This document shows positions 1 to 8,828 of a DNA stretch of 58,371 nucleotides, in pieces; position 1 is the first letter of the stretch, and each line of letters begins with the position of its first letter. The translations under genes and the position numbers were made by a program. The notes beneath the pieces are model-generated. The model did no database searches, was not told the origin of the DNA, and saw only the letters and a program-made list of their open reading frames with translations. Where the stretch lies: positions 1 to 58,371 of the forward strand of contig NZ_WSRZ01000026.1 of NCBI RefSeq assembly GCF_009828585.1. The letters run 5' to 3'. Origin of the DNA: Shewanella litoralis (lineage in GTDB: Bacteria > Pseudomonadota > Gammaproteobacteria > Enterobacterales > Shewanellaceae).

Positions 1-263
1 GAATAGGCCAAGGATAGGAAAAACCTAATCCGCATGGGTGTTTCAATTGACCGGCGCAGTGGTACGGATTTCATTAGGGGCGCAGCTTGGCTGTTAAGCC
101 CGTATATATGGCAGTACAACCGCTTTTAGCGGTAAATGAGCGCATCAAAAGCAACGATAACAGTGAGAATGTTGTACAGAAAACTAAGGCCAAAAAGCCT
201 TCGGTGAGCAGAGTATTGTCTTGACTCACCGGGAGCGTCCATATATGGCCATGTTATTTGACG
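1..263. other. Unassigned leading segment
   Basis: I recognise no gene here. A short open tail on the + strand (about 109-225) encodes a basic serine-rich peptide that could be the degraded end of a mobile element gene, but every frame has stops. A hairpin with 7-bp arms CGGTGAG/CTCACCG lies near 201-230. The segment sits just beyond the 3' end of the truncated Rhs gene, so it is probably mobile-element debris. That is inference. Confidence 0.3.
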
Positions 264-1205
264 TTATTGCTTGGCTAATGACTCATTGCTTTGTCCATTA
301 CTCAAGTCCCACTGTGCCATAATGTTATCAACAGGCGTTTTGGCACAACTATTACCATAATTACTGTCACAAATGGCGACACGCCAAGCAGATGCATTAC
401 CACTTCGAACAGCACTATACCCAGTCGGATCAACCCCACTCATCGGGTTATTCAAAATATACGAATACGGGTTAGCGCTTTGACTATTCTCTGGGAACTG
501 CAAAAACGGGTCAACACTTAAAAAACGGCCGATGTTGAAATCGTATATCCGCCCGTTCATGTGAATAAGCTCTTGGTCAATCAAATGCTCATGGTCTGTG
601 TAGCCTTTTGTGACGCCTTGCCAGCTAGTTAATAGCGCATTACCTGATGCTATGTCTCTTGGACGACCAAATACATCATAACCACGGTGCTGTAGTACGG
701 CACCGGTTTTAGCATCCATCAAGGTATCGACACTGCCTAAGTGGTCGCGCAGTACATGCTGAAACGGTGATTGATTCCCCAAGCTGCCCACATGGGCTTT
801 CATCTTAATGGTGTGGTCACCAATGTAGGTTTTATCTACCGTACTGCTTAGGGTCACTTCACGCTCAAAACTGCCCACATAATACGTGGTCGATACCACA
901 CTACCGCTTTGCTGTTTAACCTGTTTATAGCGGTTACCATTGGCATCGTAACTGAATGTGCTTTTTACATTATTGCGGTCAACCGTTAACGGCTTGTTTT
1001 GGTCGTTATAGGTTAACGTTACGCCATCACCTGTGAGCCTGTTACCGTTATTGTCATAGGTGAAGGTTTTTGTACCACCACGAATAAACTGCCTAATGGC
1101 GTTAGGGCCTGCATTACCGCCAGCACCTTTGCCTACACTACCGTAGAGATACTGACTGCCGTAATCGCCTTTAACAAGGATACTGCATGGCTTTGAGACG
1201 GCCAA
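264..1205 (-). pseudogene. Rhs-family protein, C-terminal core fragment (5' truncated)
   Basis: The reading frame contains YD-type repeats (TYDNNGNRL, SYDANGNR) followed by the RHS-repeat-associated core: RDHLGSVDTL, YDVFGRPR, NGRIYDFNIGRFLSVDP, NPYSYILNNP and DPTGY. In intact Rhs proteins this core closes the toxin-enclosing shell and is followed by a variable toxin tip. Intact members usually exceed 1000 residues; this piece has about 313, and the Rhs-like sequence begins abruptly near 1180. The frame stays open only to a TGA near 1248, and its nominal start is a TTG without a good ribosome site. After DPTGY only about 50 residues remain, with no toxin domain I recognise. I read it as a remnant or silent cassette rather than a working polymorphic toxin. 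No immunity gene is evident beside it. Confidence 0.8.
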
Positions 1206-1339
1206 ATTGTTGCAGGCTGCTCCTCAATAAGGCGGTGGCATTGTCGATTCACATGCGTATAAAAAACTCAGATATTTTTATACCCAATTTATATTGACTG
1301 GTATCATGCTGTTTTATTCTAGAAACGTTACCACAGGCT

Positions 1340-2065
1340 ATGACAGAGCAAGAGACTGAAATTGAAACTCAAGCAATTATATTTGCAAAAGCAAATCGAA
1401 CTCGTATAGCTCGTGAACTGACCGATTTAGGCAAATATCCCGCAGATCAACAGCCCGTCTCTATCTTTATGTGTGGTTCTCCTGGCGCAGGTAAAACAGA
1501 GGCGTCAAAAGCGTTTATTGAAGTGTTTGATGAAACAGGAATTATAAGACTTGACCCTGATGAACTAAGAGTTTACTTCCAAGAATACACAGGTAAAAAC
1601 TCGTATTTGTTTCAAAAAGCAGTCAGCTTTATAGTTGAACGCACTTTAGACAGAATTTTCAATAATGACCAAAGCTTTATTTTAGATGGAACGTTGTCAA
1701 ACTTTGATGTTGCCTGCAAAAATATTGATCGCTCCTTAATGCGAAATCGAGCAGTACTCATTATTTTTGTGTATCAAGAGCCTGAGTTAGCTTGGGAATT
1801 TGTACAAGCAAGAGAAAAGCTTGAAGGCCGTGGTATTTTACCCTCTATATTTATTGATCAATTCTTAAATTCACAAAAAGTCGTTAGGCAAGTAAAAACC
1901 AAATACGGTGCTTCGATTAAGATAGATTTACTTATAAAAAACAACGATGGTAGCACTCGTATTTACCATGACAATATTACAGCGGTAGAGCATCATATTA
2001 AGAATGAATACACTCGCACAGAATTAATAAGGCTGTTAAACTTACCTCCTGAGCCTATTTTTTAG
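1340..2065 (+). CDS. Zeta-toxin family kinase
   Basis: A 241-residue P-loop protein with Walker A GSPGAGKT at residues 46-53 and the motif LDPDELR at about 71-77, the arrangement of zeta-toxin/PezT kinases. Studied zeta toxins phosphorylate UDP-N-acetylglucosamine and block peptidoglycan precursor synthesis; the substrate here is inferred. ILDGTLSNFD (about 115-124) fits the following core strand. There is no epsilon/PezA-like antitoxin upstream, where canonical pairs have it. Instead a 54-codon ORF begins 21 bp after the stop and could be the partner. The ATG lacks a strong Shine-Dalgarno sequence. The gene diverges from an Rhs remnant and is followed by IS debris, which suggests acquisition. 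A housekeeping P-loop kinase of the same superfamily cannot be excluded. Confidence 0.8.
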   Translation: MTEQETEIETQAIIFAKANRTRIARELTDLGKYPADQQPVSIFMCGSPGAGKTEASKAFIEVFDETGIIRLDPDELRVYFQEYTGKNSYLFQKAVSFIVERTLDRIFNNDQSFILDGTLSNFDVACKNIDRSLMRNRAVLIIFVYQEPELAWEFVQAREKLEGRGILPSIFIDQFLNSQKVVRQVKTKYGASIKIDLLIKNNDGSTRIYHDNITAVEHHIKNEYTRTELIRLLNLPPEPIF

Positions 2066-2086
2066 ACTGTTTTATGTGAGAAACCT

Positions 2087-2251
2087 ATGTCGACAAATGT
2101 ATCTAAAAATAAAGTTACCACATCTAAGCTTTCAGCCTTTGTTATGAACGCAAGTTCTGCAGAGAAAGAGCGTGTGTATGCGGAAGTTATCAAGAAGGCA
2201 ACTGAATCACAGAATAAGGTTATTAGTGAAGCCAAATCAATAGCCATGTAA
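2087..2251 (+). CDS. Small ORF after zeta toxin, possible antitoxin
   Basis: A 54-residue ORF (MSTNVSKNK to SIAM) begins 21 bp downstream of the zeta-toxin stop on the same strand; GTGAGAAA just upstream is a modest ribosome site. The second half is Lys/Glu/Ala/Gln rich (AEKERVYAEVIKKATESQ) and should form an amphipathic helix; the first half is polar. I see no DNA-binding motif or signal peptide. Position and size fit an antitoxin translated with the toxin, but the order is toxin first, unlike epsilon-zeta. I do not recognise the family with certainty. It could also be a non-functional ORF. Confidence 0.5.
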   Translation: MSTNVSKNKVTTSKLSAFVMNASSAEKERVYAEVIKKATESQNKVISEAKSIAM

Positions 2252-2368
2252 CATTTAAGGCTGGATTTGTGATAACCCCAAATAGATCCATTATTAAAAT
2301 AATGAACTACTCAATTCAAAATTGGCACATCTTAAATCGTTTACAATAAAAAGTACCAGTAGATCTCG

Positions 2369-2405
2369 CCTATAATGCGCCTGTTTTTAACAGGCGCATT
2401 ATAGG
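2369..2405. repeat. Perfect 17-bp inverted repeat (hairpin)
   Basis: Arms CCTATAATGCGCCTGTT (2369-2385) and AACAGGCGCATTATAGG (2389-2405) are perfect complements around a TTT loop. No U-run follows, so it is not a classical terminator, although it lies about 120 bp after the toxin module. It may be a palindromic repeat unit or a transposon or recombination site. Confidence 0.8.
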
Positions 2406-2437
2406 TTTAGGGTTCAAAGGGGTTCCCCTTTTCCCGA

Positions 2438-2479
2438 GCAACTATCCGACCTTTTTGGAACAAAAAGTGGGATAGTTGC
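2438..2479. repeat. Nested hairpin beside an IS end
   Basis: Outer arms GCAACTATCC (2438-2447) and GGATAGTTGC (2470-2479) enclose inner arms CTTTTTG (2451-2457) and CAAAAAG (2461-2467) around GAA. It ends 4 bp before the IS4-like terminal sequence at 2484, so it may be the insertion target or part of an older element. Confidence 0.7.
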
Positions 2480-2483
2480 GTAC

Positions 2484-2818
2484 TAATACCGATCGTTTAA
2501 GCGACTGCTGAATTTCATTTTCCTGAGTCAATCGACTCATTCCGCAAAAATATCCCTATCGAATGGGTATCGGAAGCCGTTAATCAAACAGGTCGTGCCG
2601 CCGTCAGAAAGAGGAGATTCCCTGCTGAACAAGCCGTTTGGTTGGTACTTGGGATTGGTTTGATGCGTAACCGTTCTATTAGCGATGTTTGCGATAAATT
2701 GGAATTGGCTTTCCCTGATTCAAAAGGCGATTTGCCCCCCTTAGCCACGAGCAGTATTGTTAAAGCTAGACAGCGCAGCCTTAGGTTTGTCGATTTGGCA
2801 TTTTGCATTTGGTCTTGA
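2484..2818 (+). mobile_element. IS4-family remnant: left end and transposase N-terminus
   Basis: TAATACCGATCGTTTAAG at 2484-2501 resembles the remembered E. coli IS4 terminal repeat TAATGCCGATCAGTTAAG. The frame then runs from 2501 to TGA at 2816-2818, encoding PESIDSFRKNIPIEW, AVRKRRFPAEQAVWLVLG and LMRNRSISDVCDKLEL. This is the N-terminal domain found on IS4-type transposases. After ARQRSLRF similarity is lost and the DDE catalytic domain is absent. No right-end inverted repeat appears before the tRNA gene. It is a dead remnant of about 335 bp. Confidence 0.75.
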
Positions 2819-2890
2819 ATCTTGAAGAGGGATAGCTTGCTTGTAATAAAGAGGAACCCAGGGTTTAAATCTCTATCTTTCGCCCAAATA

Positions 2891-2920
2891 AAAAGGCCCG
2901 CTATAAATAGCGGGCCTTTT
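2891..2920 (-). terminator. Terminator after tRNA-Ser (possibly bidirectional)
   Basis: Arms AAAAGGCCCGCTA (2891-2903) and TAGCGGGCCTTTT (2908-2920) form a 13-bp stem with a 4-nt loop. It has A/T runs on both sides, so it can terminate both strands. It lies 11 bp beyond the tRNA 3' end. Confidence 0.85.
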
Positions 2921-2930
2921 TATTTAAATG

Positions 2931-3020
2931 TGGCGGAGGGATAGGGATTTGAACCCTAGAACGGGGTAAACCGTTGCCGGTTTTCAAGACCGGTGCATTC
3001 GACCACTCTGCCATCCCTCC
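2931..3020 (-). tRNA. tRNA-Ser (anticodon UGA)
   Basis: On the minus strand the gene starts GGAGGGATGGCAGAGTGGTC and ends with the matching acceptor strand and an encoded CCA. The anticodon stem-loop CCGGT-CTTGAAA-ACCGG shows TGA. The long variable arm typical of serine tRNAs follows, then the T-arm GGTTCAAATCC. Length is about 90 nt with CCA. Confidence 0.95.
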
Positions 3021-3031
3021 GAACGCGGTGA

Positions 3032-3059
3032 ATAATAAGGGTATTCACGAAAATGTAAA
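3032..3059 (-). promoter_or_regulatory. Sigma70 promoter of tRNA-Ser
   Basis: On the minus strand TTTACA (3059-3054) and TATTAT (3037-3032) are separated by 16 bp. They are followed by a GC-rich discriminator CACCGCG about 11 bp before the tRNA 5' end, as in stable-RNA promoters. Confidence 0.55.
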
Positions 3060-3214
3060 GCCTTGAAGTGTGCGATGGCGCAACAAATGTGCAATATCGC
3101 TCAAAAAAGGCTGCGTTTGGGTGATTTTTGCTCTTTTTATTCTTTCAATGCGTTTTAGCGTGTTGTCTTTATCGCCGTTTTGCTTTGCTGCGTTCTGTTG
3201 TGTTTGTTAGCAAT

Positions 3215-3244
3215 CTCTACTGCTAAATATGTTCAGCAGTAGAG
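3215..3244. repeat. Hairpin downstream of the M3 peptidase gene
   Basis: CTCTACTGCT (3215-3224) pairs with AGCAGTAGAG (3235-3244). It lies 20 bp past the stop of the leftward peptidase gene. There is no clear U-run, so its role as a terminator is uncertain. Confidence 0.45.
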
Positions 3245-3264
3245 GTTGCGACAACAAATCGTGC

Positions 3265-5421
3265 TTAGTGCACTAAACCACGGCGCTTTAATAGCGCGTC
3301 TGTTGAAGGTTTTTTACCGGCAAAGTCGATGTAGCTTTGCATTAGATCCTGGCTGTTACCTTTTGACAATACGGTGTCGCGGTATTTTTGGCCGTTCTCT
3401 TGGGTTAATCCACCTTGCGCCATCATGTGGGCAAATGCGTCTGCGGCAAACACTTCGGTCCACAGGTAGGCGTAGTAACCAGCAGAGTAACCGCCGCCGA
3501 AGCTGTGGCTAAAGTAGGTGGTTTTATAACGCGGTGCGATTGGGCTGTAGTCTAAACCGTGTTTAGCCAGTGCTTGTTTTTCAAAGGTAGCAACATCGGT
3601 AATTTCAGTGCCAGCAGGAATTGAGTGCCATTCCATATCAAGCAGTGCAGCTGCTAGGTATTCAACAGTGCCAAACCCCTGGTTAAAGGTGTGCGCTTTT
3701 AATACTTTAGCCAGTAACTCGGCAGGAATAGGCTCGCCTGTTTGGTAGTGCTTAGCGTAGTTTGCTAGCACGGCAGGGTCGATGCTCCAGTCTTCGTTTG
3801 CTTGTGATGGAAACTCAACAAAGTCACGAGCGGTTAAGGTACCTGCAAGGCTTGGGTAGTTAACTTGTGAATATAAGCCGTGAATCGCGTGGCCAAACTC
3901 GTGGAATAACGTGCTCACTTCGTCAAAGGTTAACAGTGTTGGTTGACCTTCAGCAGGTTTTGGCACGTTAAGCGCGTTATACACGACTGGTTTAGTATTT
4001 TTTAAGAATGACTGGCTAACAAATTCATCCATCCATGCACCGCCACGTTTACCCTGACGCGCGTACATATCAAGATAGAACAAGCCTAGTGAGCTGCCGT
4101 CTTTGTTAAAGATTTCATAAGCGGTAACGTCTTTGTGCCATACAGGTAAGTCGTTACGTGACTTAAAGGTAATGCCGTACAGTTTTTCCATCGCGAAGAA
4201 TAGGCCGTCATTTAGTACGGTATTCATTTCAAAGTATGGCTTAACTTGACTGTCGTCCAGGTCATATTTTGCTGCGCGAACTTTTTCGGCGTAGTAAGCC
4301 CAGTCCCATGCTTCAAGCGTAAAGTCTTTACCGTCTTTAACGATTTCGGCTTGAATATCAGCGGCTTCAATTTTGGCTTTAACTAAAGCTTTAGGTGCTA
4401 AGTCATCTAAAATGCCATAAACCGCTTCTGGGTTTTGCGCCATTTGATCGCCTGTAGAATAAGCGGCCCAGGTTGGGTAACCTAATAGTTTGGCTTTTTG
4501 TGCACGCAGCCCCGCGATTTTGATATTAAGCGGGCTATTGGTGTCCATTGCGCGATAAGCTGAAGTTTCCCAAAGCTGTTTACGTAAGTCGCGGTTTTTA
4601 AGGCTAGACAGTAACGGTTGGGTGGTAGTGTTAACCAGGGTAATCATGTAACCGCTTTTGCCTGCTGCTTTTGCTGCTGCAGCTAATGATGCGATGTCAT
4701 TGTCTGACAAGCCGTCGAGCATGGCTTTGTCTTCAACCACTAGCACGTCATCTTTAAATGACTTTAAAACGTTTTGTGAGAAGCTGGTTTCAAGCTTAGC
4801 CAGCTCACCGTTTAGCTCACGCATTTGAGCTTTGTCTTCTGCTGATAATTCTGCACCTGCGCGCACAAAGCGTTCGTAATAGACTTCAACTAAACGTAAG
4901 TCTTCGCCTGTTAATGTGGCTTTGTTTTTGTAAATGGCTTGAATGCGTGCAAACAGTTTTTCATCGAGGTAGATGTTGTCCATGTGCGCGGTTAACTGAG
5001 GCACAACTTGCTCTTCAACACTGATGAAGTTGTCGTCTGAAATTAAGCCTGTAAGGTTAAAAAACACGCGCTGGGTGCGGTCTAATATCGCGCCGGTTTT
5101 TTCAAATGCCACCACGGTGTTCTCAAACGTTGGTGCGTCAGCGTTGTTGGTAATGGCTGCGATTTCAGCTTTGTGCTCTTTCATGCCTTGTTCAAAGGCG
5201 GGTAAAAAGTCACCGGCTTTAAATTTGTCAAACTGCGGCGCCATGTATTGCAATGGGCTTGCGACTAACAGCGCGTTTTCGGCGGTGGCAGGTGCTTTGG
5301 TCGTTATTGTAGGTGCTTCTGCTGAGGTTTTGCTTGTCATGGCGGTGTCTGCTGTTGGTTCTGAACACGCACTAAGCATCAATGCCGCACTTACGGCAGT
5401 GGTAATAAGAGTTTTACGCAT
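3265..5421 (-). CDS. dcp: M3-family peptidyl-dipeptidase Dcp, lipoprotein
   Basis: A 718-residue zinc metallopeptidase of the M3 (thimet oligopeptidase/Dcp) family, which removes C-terminal dipeptides from oligopeptides. The zinc motif HEFGH is at residues 507-511, followed by AIHGLYSQ. The C-terminal block YSHSFGGGYSAGYYAYLW carries the family's substrate-binding Tyr and His region. The N-terminus MRKTLITTAVSAALMLSAC is a lipoprotein signal with lipobox LSAC, so the enzyme is probably anchored in the periplasm. I chose the ATG at 5421 because AAGGA lies 8 nt upstream; an in-frame ATG 18 nt earlier has no such site. Length matches proteobacterial Dcp. It is monocistronic. Confidence 0.9.
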   Translation of the reverse strand: MRKTLITTAVSAALMLSACSEPTADTAMTSKTSAEAPTITTKAPATAENALLVASPLQYMAPQFDKFKAGDFLPAFEQGMKEHKAEIAAITNNADAPTFENTVVAFEKTGAILDRTQRVFFNLTGLISDDNFISVEEQVVPQLTAHMDNIYLDEKLFARIQAIYKNKATLTGEDLRLVEVYYERFVRAGAELSAEDKAQMRELNGELAKLETSFSQNVLKSFKDDVLVVEDKAMLDGLSDNDIASLAAAAKAAGKSGYMITLVNTTTQPLLSSLKNRDLRKQLWETSAYRAMDTNSPLNIKIAGLRAQKAKLLGYPTWAAYSTGDQMAQNPEAVYGILDDLAPKALVKAKIEAADIQAEIVKDGKDFTLEAWDWAYYAEKVRAAKYDLDDSQVKPYFEMNTVLNDGLFFAMEKLYGITFKSRNDLPVWHKDVTAYEIFNKDGSSLGLFYLDMYARQGKRGGAWMDEFVSQSFLKNTKPVVYNALNVPKPAEGQPTLLTFDEVSTLFHEFGHAIHGLYSQVNYPSLAGTLTARDFVEFPSQANEDWSIDPAVLANYAKHYQTGEPIPAELLAKVLKAHTFNQGFGTVEYLAAALLDMEWHSIPAGTEITDVATFEKQALAKHGLDYSPIAPRYKTTYFSHSFGGGYSAGYYAYLWTEVFAADAFAHMMAQGGLTQENGQKYRDTVLSKGNSQDLMQSYIDFAGKKPSTDALLKRRGLVH

Positions 5422-5707
5422 TAATATATCCTTGGGCACGGCCCGATTGTAGTGCTTTTATGCCTATTTCAAATGTGGTTGTTACCGCAAAATAGTGACC
5501 ATAAAAACGAAAGTAAATACCTGGGTACAATACCAAGCCTGCGGCTGTAGGCATAGGGTAATGCGATTAACGAAGATTAATTTTTGTAACCAAAGTTACC
5601 AAGGGTGATGTTTGTTGGGTTTTAGTGCTGTTTATGGTGAATTCTAGTGGCTATTTGTGATTTTTCACGTAGTTTAAAAGATAGTAAAAGCATGATGAGG
5701 GCACTAA

Positions 5708-5968
5708 ATGAAAGCAGGTAAGCATGATACACAACTGCTCAAGCTCGCAATGGAGATTGGGGTGGGTTACGCACAAAAGCGTGGCTTTGACGATTTTGGT
5801 AAGGGGATTTCGCCAAAAGATAAAGTGGAATGTATTTATCGGTTGTTGGTGCAAGATAAGCTAATACAACCATTAGCCGAAGATAAAGATGACGGCCCTA
5901 ACCGTAAACATAAATTGATATTGTGGATTAGTAAACAGTTACCAAAAGATCATGAATTATTGAATTAA
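5708..5968 (+). CDS. DUF5062-like small protein
   Basis: An 86-residue soluble protein (MKAGKHDTQLLKLAMEIG to DHELLN) with no signal peptide or membrane segment, alternating charged and hydrophobic residues and probably mostly helical. I associate it with DUF5062, known from Vibrio and Shewanella and of unknown function. Recognition is from memory and moderate. It stands alone between dcp and a convergent gene and ends in a strong hairpin terminator. Confidence 0.7.
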   Translation: MKAGKHDTQLLKLAMEIGVGYAQKRGFDDFGKGISPKDKVECIYRLLVQDKLIQPLAEDKDDGPNRKHKLILWISKQLPKDHELLN

Positions 5969-5982
5969 CATTGATGATGTTT

Positions 5983-6023
5983 AAAAAAGCCCAGGTGAAA
6001 TACTGTTTCATCTGGGCTTTTTT
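5983..6023. terminator. Bidirectional terminator
   Basis: AAAAAAGCCCAGGTGAAA (5983-6000) pairs with TTTCATCTGGGCTTTTTT (6006-6023), with one G-T wobble. It has A and T runs on both flanks and lies between the convergent genes ending at 5968 and 6059. Confidence 0.9.
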
Positions 6024-6058
6024 AGTTTATTAACGCTTGGTTTGATTAATTAACCTAC

Positions 6059-6748
6059 TTAGCGCGATTCAATCTCAACAATTTTTAAGCTGATGAGCTG
6101 TTGTTGCCATTGCTGTTGGTTAATTCCTTCTACCCACAACACTGGCGATTGGCGGTGCTGGCCTTTACGCAAATACGTTTCTGGCATACGGAAAATGGCT
6201 TCCCAGGCTTCTAGGGTTTCGGTTTTGATTAAGCCGCCCTGGTCATTAAAGAAACTGGCTTCAACATTGACCACCGTGACATGCTCGTCACTGGTGCTGT
6301 CAAAATCAAATACTAAACCTAATTCGTTATCTTTCCACTGGGTGTCAGCGAGGGTGATTTTAATGCCGTCTTTAGCCGTACTGCCTAATAATTCTGGTTG
6401 TGCTAACGCCGCTGCAGTTAAGCGTGTGGTTGCTACTTGAGTATTGACTGTAGGCGCAGTAGGCATGGCAACCGTTTGTGCAGCAGCAGGTGTTGTTACT
6501 GCAGCTACCGACTCTGCAGGTGCAATGGCAGGCGGTGTTACTCCGTTTGCTTGCTCTGTGATGTCTGCTTTAGCAGCTTGCACTGGTTGAGCCACGGTTT
6601 CGGTAATAATGTATTCCCAGGTGAAGTCGTCTTTTAAGCGAACATTAGCGCCATTTTCTAAGGTGATCACCGCAACATCTGCAGCCATTGCCGCAGGGGC
6701 AAGCAATAAAAAGAGGGCTGATGCAATCGCATTAAGTTTGGTTTTCAT
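6059..6748 (-). CDS. Exported DUF3157-like protein
   Basis: A 229-residue protein with a Sec signal (MKTKLNAIASALFLLLAPAA, AMA-AD cleavage). A short conserved region VITLENGANVRLKDDFTWEY is followed by an Ala/Pro/Thr/Val-rich low-complexity linker (about 50-115). The C-terminal domain TLADTQWKDNELGLVFDF to LISLKIVEI looks like a beta-sandwich. I associate the ends with DUF3157, function unknown. AGGA sits 8 nt before the ATG. Periplasmic or outer-membrane-facing location is inferred from the signal and linker. Confidence 0.7.
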   Translation of the reverse strand: MKTKLNAIASALFLLLAPAAMAADVAVITLENGANVRLKDDFTWEYIITETVAQPVQAAKADITEQANGVTPPAIAPAESVAAVTTPAAAQTVAMPTAPTVNTQVATTRLTAAALAQPELLGSTAKDGIKITLADTQWKDNELGLVFDFDSTSDEHVTVVNVEASFFNDQGGLIKTETLEAWEAIFRMPETYLRKGQHRQSPVLWVEGINQQQWQQQLISLKIVEIESR

Positions 6749-6933
6749 CTATTCATCCTGATTTGAAAGTCGTTAATGAGGTAATTCTACGTTTTTTTAA
6801 GGGGTAACAGGAAAATATTTTAAGCGTGTATTCGATGTTGAACGGCTCTGTTTATAGCTATTAGCGGCCAGTAATACGAGGTTATCGCTGTAAAAAAAGC
6901 GATTCAATAGCAGGTTTTATTAGCAAATGCTTA

Positions 6934-6951
6934 AGGTGATTTAGCTCATAA
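6934..6951. promoter_or_regulatory. Possible CRP-type site upstream of hcp
   Basis: AGGTGATTTAGCTCATAA resembles the CRP half-site pattern GTGA-N6-TCA, but only one half matches well. It is about 110 bp before hcp. Treat as weak. Confidence 0.3.
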
Positions 6952-7014
6952 AACGCAACATTGGCCCTAAAAACGGGTTTAGATTTACAGAGTAAAGAGT
7001 AAACTCATTCTTAA

Positions 7015-7033
7015 CATGTAAAATTTATACATG
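7015..7033. promoter_or_regulatory. Putative NsrR operator of hcp
   Basis: CATGTA-AAATTTA-TACATG is a perfect 6-bp inverted repeat with a 7-bp AT spacer. The arms ATGTA/TACAT and this spacing match the remembered NsrR consensus (ATGTATTT-AAATACAT type). It ends 23 bp before the hcp ATG, where a repressor would block transcription. NsrR control of hcp is established in several gammaproteobacteria. Confidence 0.65.
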
Positions 7034-7056
7034 AATAATATTTGAGGAGTAGAGTT

Positions 7057-8715
7057 ATGTTTTGTGTGCAATGTGAGCAAACCATTAGAACACCAGAAGG
7101 CAATGGCTGTAGTTACTCGCAAGGTATGTGCGGCAAGTTAGCATCAACGTCTGATATTCAAGATTTATTAATCTATATGCTGCAAGGCTTGTCTGCTTAT
7201 GCTGTTAAAGCGCGTGAGTTTGGCATTGTAGACAACGACATTGACACTTTTGTGCCTAAAGCCTTTTTTGCCACGTTAACTAACGTAAACTTCGACGATG
7301 AACGCTTAATTGATTATGCCTACCAGGCACAGACGTATCGCGACCAATTAAAAGCGGCTTACATTGCTGCTTGTAAAAGCAAAGGTGTAGAGCCAGAAAT
7401 GGTGAGCGGCCAAGGTGAGTTATTACTTGCTACCTCAAAACCTGAAATTTTAGCTCAAGCACCCATTGCACTGCTTAATCGTGGTGACGTAAATGAAGAC
7501 ATTTTAGGCTTACGTTTATTATGCCTATATGGCTTAAAAGGCGCCGCGGCTTACATGGAGCATGCACGCGTATTAGACCAAACTGATGTTGATGTGGCTG
7601 CTGAATTCCATAAAATTATGTCGTTTTTAGGCGAAGACTCTGTTGATGCCGACAAGTTATTTGCTACTGCAATGCAAATTGGCCTATTAAACTACCGCAT
7701 TATGGCGATGTTAGATTTAGGCGAAACCACTTCTTTTGGCCATCCTGAGCCAACCCAAGTGAATACCAAATCTGTTAAAGGTAAAGCGATTTTAGTGTCT
7801 GGTCACGACATGAAAGACTTAGAGCTTATTCTTGAGCAAACCGCAGGCAAGGGCATTAATGTCTTTACTCACGGCGAAATGTTACCAGCACTTGCTTACC
7901 CTGCATTTAAAAAATACTCGCATTTAGTCGGTAACTACGGCGGCGCTTGGCAAAATCAGCAAAAAGAATTTGCCACTTTCCCTGGTGCAGTAGTGATGAC
8001 CTCAAACTGTATTATCGACCCTACAGTCGGTGAATATTCTGACCGTATTTATACCCGTAGTATCGTAGGTTGGCCTGGTGTGACTCACGTTGAAGGTGAT
8101 GATTTCAGCGAAGTGATTAACAAAGCCCTTGAACTTGAAGGTTTTGCTTATGATGAAATTCCACACATGATCACTATCGGTTTTGCCCGTAATGCCTTAA
8201 TGGCAGCTGCACCAACCGTAGTTGAAAATGTTAAGAATGGTTCTATTAAACACTTCTTCTTAATTGGTGGTTGTGATGGCGACAAGTTAGAGCGTAATTA
8301 CTTTACCGATTTAGCGAAATCAGTGCCTGACGATTCAATTATTTTGACCTTAGGTTGCGGTAAATACAAATTCAATAAATTAGACTTTGGTGACATCAAT
8401 GGCGTACCACGTTTATTAGATGTGGGCCAATGTAACGATGCCTATTCTGCTATTCAATTAGCGTTAGCGTTAAAAGATATTTTTGAATGTGACCTTAACG
8501 ATTTACCGTTGAGCCTGGTGTTGTCGTGGTTTGAGCAAAAAGCCATTGTAGTGTTGTTAACTCTGTTATCGCTTGGTGTGAAAAACATCCGTACAGGACC
8601 TACTGCGCCAGCGTTTTTATCTGAAAATCTAATGACTATTTTAGAGCAACAGTTTGGTTTACGTGGCACTACTGATGTTGCGTCAGACTTAAAAGCGATG
8701 ATGAAAGTGGCGTAA
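7057..8715 (+). CDS. hcp: Hybrid cluster protein (hydroxylamine/NO reductase)
   Basis: A 552-residue hybrid cluster protein. The N-terminal cysteines C3-x2-C6-x11-C18-x6-C25 match the [2Fe-2S] ligand pattern of Hcp from facultative anaerobes. The hybrid-cluster region contains [34 protein letters not shown] and [11 protein letters not shown]. The protein reduces NO or hydroxylamine and is implicated in protein S-nitrosylation in E. coli. GAGGAG at 7044-7049 fixes the ATG at 7057 rather than an upstream GTG-type start. It pairs with hcr 113 bp downstream, its NADH-dependent reductase, and an NsrR-like palindrome precedes it. Confidence 0.97.
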   Translation: MFCVQCEQTIRTPEGNGCSYSQGMCGKLASTSDIQDLLIYMLQGLSAYAVKAREFGIVDNDIDTFVPKAFFATLTNVNFDDERLIDYAYQAQTYRDQLKAAYIAACKSKGVEPEMVSGQGELLLATSKPEILAQAPIALLNRGDVNEDILGLRLLCLYGLKGAAAYMEHARVLDQTDVDVAAEFHKIMSFLGEDSVDADKLFATAMQIGLLNYRIMAMLDLGETTSFGHPEPTQVNTKSVKGKAILVSGHDMKDLELILEQTAGKGINVFTHGEMLPALAYPAFKKYSHLVGNYGGAWQNQQKEFATFPGAVVMTSNCIIDPTVGEYSDRIYTRSIVGWPGVTHVEGDDFSEVINKALELEGFAYDEIPHMITIGFARNALMAAAPTVVENVKNGSIKHFFLIGGCDGDKLERNYFTDLAKSVPDDSIILTLGCGKYKFNKLDFGDINGVPRLLDVGQCNDAYSAIQLALALKDIFECDLNDLPLSLVLSWFEQKAIVVLLTLLSLGVKNIRTGPTAPAFLSENLMTILEQQFGLRGTTDVASDLKAMMKVA

Positions 8716-8828
8716 TTAGCCCTAAAAATCGTGCATTTATGTTACCCGTATTTGCACGATAACGATTACAGGCGATATGAGAAGTTCATATCGCGCTCGG
8801 TATTTTTTACTGCGTTAAAGGTGTAAAA

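Noticed and set aside
201-230. Possible attachment site or terminator for the Rhs gene
   Set aside because: The 7-bp stem has no U-run and no integrase or matching second copy is present.
2062-2247. A leftward 61-codon ORF antisense to the small ORF after zeta toxin
   Set aside because: It overlaps the better-supported rightward ORF, has no ribosome site and no recognisable sequence.
2891-3020. tRNA-Ser as an integration site of a genomic island
   Set aside because: IS and toxin genes lie nearby, but I see no integrase and no direct repeat of the tRNA 3' end in the window.
5024-5452. Rightward 142-codon ORF inside dcp
   Set aside because: It lies fully antisense to a clear peptidase gene and encodes a low-complexity sequence, so it is a shadow.
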